Shown here: piece after piece, positions 36,755 to 42,340 of the stretch
Position numbering within the stretch: position 1 is the first letter of the stretch
Layout of the letters: each line of letters begins with the position of its first letter
NCBI GenBank assembly: GCA_020883125.1
Contig: JAHREW010000023.1
Span: 57,124 to 99,463 of the forward strand
Direction of reading: 5' to 3'
Source: Microcoleus sp. CAWBG506
Lineage (GTDB): Bacteria; Cyanobacteriota; Cyanobacteriia; Cyanobacteriales; Microcoleaceae
DNA length: 42,340 nucleotides
Notes under the pieces: model-generated
Seen by the model: only the letters and a program-made list of their open reading frames with translations
The model's database searches: none
What the model was told of the DNA's origin: nothing
Made by a program: the position numbers and the translations under genes

Positions 36755-37378
36755 ATGCGGACCAGTCTGGAAATGCGGTGGTTTTGTAACGGAACGTTAC
36801 CAAAAGCGATCGGGCAATGGTTTGGAAGCGAAAGTCTGGGCGGGTATCTGTCGCCACCAGAAGAGCGAGAAGACTTATATTTACTGATACCGGGCTGCGA
36901 CTACTTAGGAGTCAAACTGCGACAAAAAAATTTACAAGTAAAGTGGCGGCAGGCAGAATGTGGGGCGATGCAGTTCGGCAACCGTTGGGAAGGAAAAGCC
37001 GAGAAGTGGCTAAAGTGGATTTGTGCTGACACGATGGGCCCATTGCCGGCGGACTTAATCGCCACAGGAAAGTGGGTGAAAGTCAAGAAAAAACGAGCAC
37101 AGCGTCTTTACCAAGTTTCTGCCCCAGGCGTACTGATGTCTGTCCCTGTAGAAGCGCCCATACCTCAAGGCTGCATAGTAGAAATTACTCAATTGAATAT
37201 TAATGGCAGTCCATCCTGGACTTTGGGATTTGAAGCCTTTGGTAGCGAAAGTTTTTTGACGGAAAGTCTACAAACAGTAGCGACTTGGACTAGCAAGAGT
37301 TATCAAGCGCAAAAGTTGAAAGTTGAGGATTCTTCTAATTATCCGATTTGGCTGGCAATTCTTCCTACCCCAAAATAA
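36755..37378 (+). CDS. Conserved-looking cyanobacterial protein of unknown function
   Basis: This 207-residue soluble protein has no signal peptide. It starts LEMRWFCNGTLP and continues EDLYLLIPGCDYLGVKLRQ, then NLQVKWRQAECG and EGKAEKWLKWIC. The alternating charged strands (EMRW, KLRQ, QVKWRQ, VKVKKKRAQRLYQV) recall the CYTH/triphosphate-tunnel fold, where inward-facing Arg/Lys/Glu bind polyphosphate; this is a guess from pattern only. The ribosome site ggaaaagagg is well placed. Codon use is like its neighbours. The final residues (LPTPK) run into a 'taccccaaaataa' repeat edge. Confidence 0.65.
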   Translation: MRTSLEMRWFCNGTLPKAIGQWFGSESLGGYLSPPEEREDLYLLIPGCDYLGVKLRQKNLQVKWRQAECGAMQFGNRWEGKAEKWLKWICADTMGPLPADLIATGKWVKVKKKRAQRLYQVSAPGVLMSVPVEAPIPQGCIVEITQLNINGSPSWTLGFEAFGSESFLTESLQTVATWTSKSYQAQKLKVEDSSNYPIWLAILPTPK

Positions 37379-37395
37379 ACAGAGGAGACAGCAAT
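37379..37395. repeat. Truncated 'ggagacagcaatgcc' repeat edge
   Basis: Together with the end of the preceding gene (taccccaaaataa), it matches the arm and centre of the 87-bp unit at 34279-34829. It is broken off by the multi-hairpin element that follows, suggesting the latter inserted into it. Confidence 0.6.
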
Positions 37396-37655
37396 GCCCA
37401 AAGCGTGTCAACTTAGGCTGTCAGCGCACCAAGTCTGTTAGTCAAACCGATAGTCCGACAGGGGTTAAAACCCCTGTCTAATAGCTAAAGTCGGTTGAAA
37501 CCGACGGTCGATTTGCCCCAAACCAATACACATCAACTAACTCTTCAGTCCTCTTTGAGAGGACTTTCGCTTTGAGGCAGGGGTTTCAACCCTTGCCGGA
37601 CTATCGGTTTGACCTGGTTGTTAACACCAATGGGCTCTTGGAGTGTCCCTACAAT
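37395..37655. repeat. Multi-hairpin structured element, copy 2 (inverted)
   Basis: This is the reverse-orientation relative of 26288-26520. Shared parts are gtgtcaacttaggctgtcag, gtctgttagtc, gacaggggttaaaacccctgtc, aatagctaaagtc, agtcctctttgagaggact, ggcaggggtttcaaccc and the outer gggctcttggagtgtcccta. The middle differs, with an added gtcggttgaaaccgac hairpin. Stems are kept while loops and spacers change. Confidence 0.7.
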
Positions 37656-38069
37656 TAATCCGGGTAGGGACTAAGGCTAAGCCGTGTTCTGGCTTCTAGT
37701 AAACCTTGAATTTGTGTAACAAAATATTAAATAAACATATAATCTCAAAAAATATGCCCTTAGTATGATATACTAACATCGCATATAATTTATACAAATC
37801 AGGACTACCACGCTCAGGCTCTACTTTACTGGCGGCTTTGCTGCGCCAAAATCCCCGGTTTCACGCGGCCATGACTAGCCCAGTGGGGGGTTGCCACTGT
37901 TCACAAAAATCTACCTAAATCTTCCTAAAACTGCCTATTAAGTGCCCCATTATATCTGCCTGAGTAAGTTAACCATTTCGCTCAGCAGCCGAATTGAAAC
38001 AATTCGAGTGCGTCTCAACCTTGAGACGTTGGGAATCGGAAGGAAATTGTTCAAAAATCTTAATGAGAT
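37656..38069. other. Spacer with a sulfotransferase relic and the left end of TnpB element 3
   Basis: Bases 37656-37780 are AT-rich with no gene. Bases 37781-37888 are the relic listed separately. Bases 37890-38069 should be left-end sequence of the TnpB element. They include the hairpin cgtctcaa-cctt-gagacg (38010-38027) and repeated 'ctacctaaatcttcctaaaactgcc' words. Confidence 0.5.
37781..37888 (+). pseudogene. Sulfotransferase N-terminal fragment
   Basis: One frame reads SGLPRSGSTLLAALLRQNPR followed by FHAAMTSPVG. This is the PAPS 5'-phosphate-binding loop and first helix of the sulfotransferase family (FISGLPRSGSTLL...). There is no start codon and homology stops at 37888, after which the frame meets a stop within a few codons. 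The rest of the gene is not found beyond the TnpB element, so most of it has been deleted. Confidence 0.75.
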
Positions 38070-39194
38070 ATGTACGCCATCAAACTAGAACTAAAACTTA
38101 ATAATCTAGAACGTACCTTGATGGCGCGGCATTCTGGCTATGCAAGATTTTGCTACAATTTCGCCTTATCTCTATATCAAGGTGTTAAAGAGCACAGGGG
38201 TAGCAGCAGCAAAAAAGTAGCAGCGATTGAACGAGTTTTCACCAACCATGTCAAGAAATTACCAGAATATCAGTGGACTACCACTCTGTCTTCCAGAGTT
38301 TATAAAACCACATTCCGGCATTTCGGTGAAGCACTATCGCGATGCTTTAAAGGATTAGGAAAGTTCCCAAAGTTCAAACGAAAAAAAGATGGCGACTCTT
38401 TTACAGTAGATGCTGCTGACTGGAATCATGCAATTTTACTTCTACCGCAAAAGTTAATAAAAATTCCCACCTTGGGGACTTTTAGACTCAAGGAATCCAT
38501 CCCATTTCCTTGTATGGCGCAGACTTTTACCATCTCGCGCACCGCAGATAAATGGTATGTTTCTTTCGCTCTAAAAGCCGAAAAAATGCCACCGTTGTTT
38601 CACCCCGTTGTGGAAACAGTAGGCATTGACTTGGGTGTGTCAACTTTTGCTACTCTTTCCGATGGTAATTGTTACGAATCTCCCCGTCCGCTCAAAACAG
38701 CGAAAACCAAGCTGAGCAAAGAACAGTGGAGAAATAGAAACAAGCAATTGGGTAATAGCAGATTGGGTGTGAAAGCATCCAATAATGCCCGCAAACATTA
38801 TCGTAGAATTGCCAAAATTCATGCTAAGATTGCCAATCAACGTCGAGACTTCTTGCAGAAAACTACCACAGAAATTAGCCGAAAATATGCCCAGATTTGC
38901 ATCGAAGATTTGAATGTGAGCGGGATGATAGCCAACCATAAATTAGCGGCAGCTATTTCAGATTGTGGCTTTTATGAATTTCGGCGTGAGTTGGAATATA
39001 AGTCGGCTATGTACGGCACGACGGTTGAATTGGTCGATCGATGGTATCCGTCATCAAAGACTTGTTCAAGTTGCGGTCATGTTCAGTCAATGCCACTGAA
39101 AGAGCGAGTTTTTGAGTGTTCCAATTGCGGTATAACAATTAATCGCGACTTGAATGCCGCGATTAATTTGGCTCGTCAATCTAATCTAGCATGA
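38070..39194 (+). CDS. tnpB: RNA-guided endonuclease TnpB (third, distinct lineage)
   Basis: This 374-residue protein has RuvC residues D187 (VGIDLGVSTF), E279 (CIEDLNVSGM) and D360 (INRDLNAAINLA). Zinc ribbon cysteines are C332, C335, C350 and C353 (CSSCG...CSNCG). The N-terminal helical region (YARFCYNFALSLYQG) is of the usual RNA-binding kind. It is intact and probably active. There is no tnpA. It differs from the other two TnpBs in all variable parts, so the three came independently. Confidence 0.9.
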   Translation: MYAIKLELKLNNLERTLMARHSGYARFCYNFALSLYQGVKEHRGSSSKKVAAIERVFTNHVKKLPEYQWTTTLSSRVYKTTFRHFGEALSRCFKGLGKFPKFKRKKDGDSFTVDAADWNHAILLLPQKLIKIPTLGTFRLKESIPFPCMAQTFTISRTADKWYVSFALKAEKMPPLFHPVVETVGIDLGVSTFATLSDGNCYESPRPLKTAKTKLSKEQWRNRNKQLGNSRLGVKASNNARKHYRRIAKIHAKIANQRRDFLQKTTTEISRKYAQICIEDLNVSGMIANHKLAAAISDCGFYEFRRELEYKSAMYGTTVELVDRWYPSSKTCSSCGHVQSMPLKERVFECSNCGITINRDLNAAINLARQSNLA

Positions 39195-39272
39195 GTAAGA
39201 CCAGTTCGGTCTGAACTTACGCCTGTGGACAAGTAGGAGCCGACTCCCTTGGTGGAAGCAGGAAATGAACAT
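39195..39272 (+). ncRNA. Candidate omega RNA scaffold at right end of TnpB element 3
   Basis: Directly after tnpB: hairpin agaccagttcggtct, then acgcctgtgg, a short stem (gagccgactccc) and gtggaagcaggaaatgaac. The cctgtgg...gaagcaggaa layout is like that recalled for IS605-type omega RNAs, in which the two parts pair. The guide would start near 39270 (attaaatctgccatg). Inference only. Confidence 0.45.
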
Positions 39273-39393
39273 TAAATCTGCCATGAGTAGGTTTGAGTAG
39301 GTTTCATAGAACGGGTTTAGTAGAGCGAATGTTGGAAGCTACGAGTGAAGACAATTCTAAGACTCAGCAAAAACTCTCAGACAATATACAAAT
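39273..39393. other. Short gap between TnpB element 3 and the DUF4347 gene
   Basis: One frame is open (ending in MLEATSEDNSKTQQKLSDNI before a stop at the next gene) but I recognise nothing. No clear ribosome site precedes the ATG at 39394. The word 'gagtaggttt' is repeated at 39283-39305. Confidence 0.4.
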
Positions 39394-42340
39394 ATGAACA
39401 AGCAAATAATTTTCGTAGACTCCTCAGTACAGGACTATCAAAGCCTAAGTGAAAACGCCGATCGCGCTCAAATTTTCATTTAAAATGAAAATTTGAGCGC
39501 GATCGATCAAATTACTAACGCCTTGGCTAATCAAAAAGATATTGAAGCAGTTCATATAGTTTCTCATGGTAGCGACGGCACTCTATTTCTGGGTAACTCT
39601 CCCCTCAACGAAACAACCCTAGAAACCCACGCAGCCACCGTAAAACAATGGGGCAAAGCCTTAAAAGCTAACCCAGATATTCTCCTCTACGGATGTAATG
39701 TTGCCCAAACTAAGCAAGGAAAAGCCTTCGTTAAGCGGCTCAGTCAATTAACTAAAGCCAACCTTGCAGCATCCACTACTCCCACAGGAAATGCCAAGTT
39801 AGGAGGAAACTGGAACTTAGAATTTATCATCGGTAAAATTAAAGCCACCTTAGCATTTTCGCCGGAAGTCACAGCCGCTTATAGTGGTCTTTTAGGCGAT
39901 GGGTTGGGTGGAGTTGGAACAGGTACAAATAACCTGAAATTATGGCTAAAAGCCGATGCTCTCACAGGATTCACTAATGCCAATCCTGTCGGCACTTGGA
40001 CTGACTCATCTAGTAATGGTATCGCCCTCACTCAAGCTACTCCTACAGGACAACCAACCTATAAAACGGCAGGATTGAATAACCTACCAACCCTCTATTT
40101 TAGTGGCAACAAATACTTAGAGACTCCCTATAATGCGAATCTCAATCCAAATCAATACACGGTTATTACAGTTACCAACGTCACAGGTGGTGCGGGAACG
40201 GTGAGGTCTCCCATTACGAGCCGAGATGTCTTCAAGGGATATATGCTCTACGCTGGTGACACTCAACAATATTTGCAGGTAGGTAGCGGTTCTGGTTGGG
40301 GTACAGCCATTGATAATGTTGCTGTCACTTTAAATAGCGGGTATATTACTTCTGGTTCCTATAACGGTAGCCAAAATACAATATCAGTCAATGGTAGACA
40401 AACCAGTGCTGCCTTCACTACTTTTGTTCCAAATACAAGCAGACCTCTCCGGGTAGGGGCTGGACAAACCGAATCAACAGCTAATTTCTTTTTCAATGGG
40501 GATATTTCGGAAGTCATACTGTACAACAAAGCTTTGAACAATGCCGAACACACCCTAGTTGATAACTACCTCAGTGCTAAATACAACCTCACCATCAGTA
40601 ACGATAAATATGCTGGTGATACAGCAGCCAATGGCGACTACGACTGGAATGTAGCAGGAATTGGCAAAGAAGCCAACGGCAGTAACATTTCTGGCAACAC
40701 CACAGGCGGTTTAAAAATTGATAATGGCACATTCCTGAAAGACAACGGCGACTATCTCCTTGCCGGTCAAATAGAAACAGCCAATGCTACCAATGTGACA
40801 ACAGACCTTCCCAGCGCCACTGGCATTAATCGTTTATCTCGCCTGTGGTATCTCGATAAAACCGATGTCAATACTAATGGTGGAACAGCCAACCTCACCT
40901 TCGATTTTTCCGACTCTGGATTAGGTGGTACTCCTAGTGGAAAATATCATTTATTATATCGCTCTGGAGCCACAGGTAATTTCGCTTACGTTAACAATGC
41001 GACCCTCACTACTAGCACCAATTTTAGTATTACTGGCGACCAAGTAACTTTCAATAATATTGATATCGGATTACTTAATGATGGCTACTACACATTAGCC
41101 TCAAAAAATAACGATGTCCCCCTCCTCGACAACATTGCTAACCCAGCCGCGATTAATGAAGATGCGACACAACAAACAATTACTCTCACGGGTATTAGCG
41201 ATTTAGAAACCGCAACTAACGCCCTGACTCTCACAACGACTTCTGATAAAACGGCCTTAACTGGTACGCCCACTATTACTAATAACAATGATGGGACGGC
41301 CACCCTCAAATATACTCCCATAGCCGATGCCAATGGCACTGCTAACATCAGCGTTACTATCACAGATGCGGATGCTGGTACTGTAACCAAATCCTTTGCT
41401 GTCACCGTCAACCCCGTCAATGACAAACCCAGCTTCACTAACTTAGGCAATCAAATCCTAACAGCTTGGACAAACACAGTTCAAACCGTCAGCAATTGGG
41501 TAAATAGTGTTACTTTCGGCCCCGCCAATGAATCAACTCAAACAGTTAGCAAATACATTGTTACCAACAGCGACAATACTTTATTTACTACTCAACCAAG
41601 TGTAGCAACCAATGGCACGCTGACCTACACTCCCAGTGGTAAACCCGGTACCGCCACCGTAACTGTGCAACTGCAAGATAACGGCGGTACAGCCAATGGT
41701 GGTGTTGACCTTTCCAACACAGCCACCTTTAATATCACCATTCCCGTACCGAAAGTTAACCTCACTGCCAGCACAAATACTGCTAGTGAAGCCGGGACAA
41801 CTGCTATTACCTTTACCGCCACTGCTGAAGGTAATGTCGTCGGCGCTCAAACAGTTAATTTAGCATTAACTGGTACTGCTAGTCCTGCTGACTTTACTGG
41901 TGCTATTCCCACTCAAATCACGATACCAGATGGTAGCAAGACGGGGCAAGTAATCATCACAGTTAATGATGATTTACTTGCCGAAGGTAATGAAACAGCT
42001 ACTTTAACGATTAGCAGCCCATCAACAGGAATAGCATTAGGAACTACTACTAATCAAAGTGTGACGATTACTGATAACGACACCAAAGGCATCACTGTCA
42101 CACCCACCACAGGATTGACTACCACTGAAGCCGGAGGTAAGGCTACATTTACAGTAGTTTTAGATAGTCAACCAACAGCCGATGTCACCATTCCATTAAC
42201 TAGCAGTAACACTGCTGAAGGTACAATAGATAAAAACAGTGTCACCTTCACCTCTGCTAACTGGAATCAACCTCAAATAGTCACCGTTACAGGCGTAGAT
42301 GACTCAATTGCTGACGGAAATCAAGCCTATAAAATTCTGA
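39394..42340 (+). CDS. Giant DUF4347 / LamG-like / cadherin-like / Calx-beta surface protein, 3' end beyond window, in-frame stop near start
   Basis: From ATG 39394 the frame reads MNKQIIFVDSSVQDYQSL, then hits TAA at 39481-39483, and continues open in the same frame to the window end (over 950 codons). Domains in order: DUF4347 (VDSSV..., then AVHIVSHGSDGTLFLG and LYGCNVAQTKQGKAFV, to ~residue 170); a laminin-G-like/DUF8202 region (LKLWLKADALTGFTN... to YLSAKYNLTISNDKYAG and AGIGKEANGSN); a cadherin-like unit (INEDATQQTITLTGISD ... VTVNPVNDKP); a Calx-beta domain (VNLTASTNTASEAG ... VTITDND) and a following Calx-like one. This is a type I-secreted adhesin-like giant. With TTA instead of TAA the DUF4347 domain would be whole. 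Re-initiation at TTG 39493 is possible and would lose the first strand. Confidence 0.85.
39459..39505. repeat. Perfect 47-bp palindrome (23-bp arms, 1-base centre) carrying the stop codon
   Basis: The left arm 39459-39481 and right arm 39483-39505 are exact reverse complements around A39482. The arms read cgatcgcgctcaaatttt... and ...aaaatttgagcgcgatcg. The centre gives att-TAA-aat in the reading frame of the DUF4347 gene. The inverse orientation would have T at 39482 and read att-TTA-aat. Confidence 0.95.

Overview
The window looks like a chromosomal segment of a filamentous cyanobacterium, probably Microcoleus/Oscillatoria-like. It carries oxygenic-photosynthesis genes (psbU, a PsbP-family lipoprotein, btpA, a high-light-inducible protein). 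It also has many octamers of the HIP1 type (GCGATCGC) and several families known mainly from cyanobacteria (DUF1350, a VKOR-thioredoxin fusion, pentapeptide-repeat proteins). Genus is inference; the phylum is well supported. No rRNA, tRNA or CRISPR array was seen.

Layout. 1-437: dispersed/tandem GC-rich repeats. 438-5534: a ferrochelatase-family protein with a His-rich tail, a two-gene overlapping pair (serine-hydrolase-like protein plus membrane protein), an alpha/beta hydrolase, and a J-domain/Gln-rich/pentapeptide protein. 5652-8848: a PEP-CTERM protein, then a wrecked gamma-glutamyltranspeptidase gene carrying a TnpB element with IS608-like ends. 9062-16774: GT2 glycosyltransferase plus DUF1350, a membrane pentapeptide protein, a DUF1648 protein, peptide deformylase with a small membrane protein, an FHA-PrsW fusion and a Gfo/Idh oxidoreductase. 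16950-25123: an SGNH hydrolase with a palindromic element inserted in frame, btpA, VKOR-Trx, a truncated CHASE2 gene, nadB, psbU and an FHA-nucleotidyl cyclase. 25389-33063: hisF, a low-temperature-induced-like protein, cysA, argC, a second TnpB and enolase, separated by long blocks of repeats. 33372-37378: an RTX protein, an 87-bp tandem repeat array, Maf, PsbP, HLIP and an unassigned protein. 37379-42340: a structured repeat, a sulfotransferase relic, a third TnpB and the start of a very large DUF4347 multidomain surface protein that runs off the window.

Most genes are single-gene housekeeping or envelope/signalling functions (NAD, His, Arg, sulfate, PSII/PSI maintenance), not one pathway. 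The accessory character comes from mobile and repeat DNA. There are three unrelated TnpB genes without TnpA, each with hairpins at its ends. There are two different tandem arrays built from one 'acggcaatgccgt' palindrome family, and a pair of roughly 250-bp multi-hairpin elements in opposite orientation. Several genes are dead or altered (ggt, CHASE2, sulfotransferase, SGNH).

The observation I would check first is at 39459-39505. It is a perfect 23-bp-arm palindrome with a single central base, lying in the DUF4347 gene. As sequenced, the centre makes an in-frame TAA; the same palindrome inverted would read TTA (Leu) and restore the frame. Whether this is a switch or just a point mutation cannot be told from one sequence.
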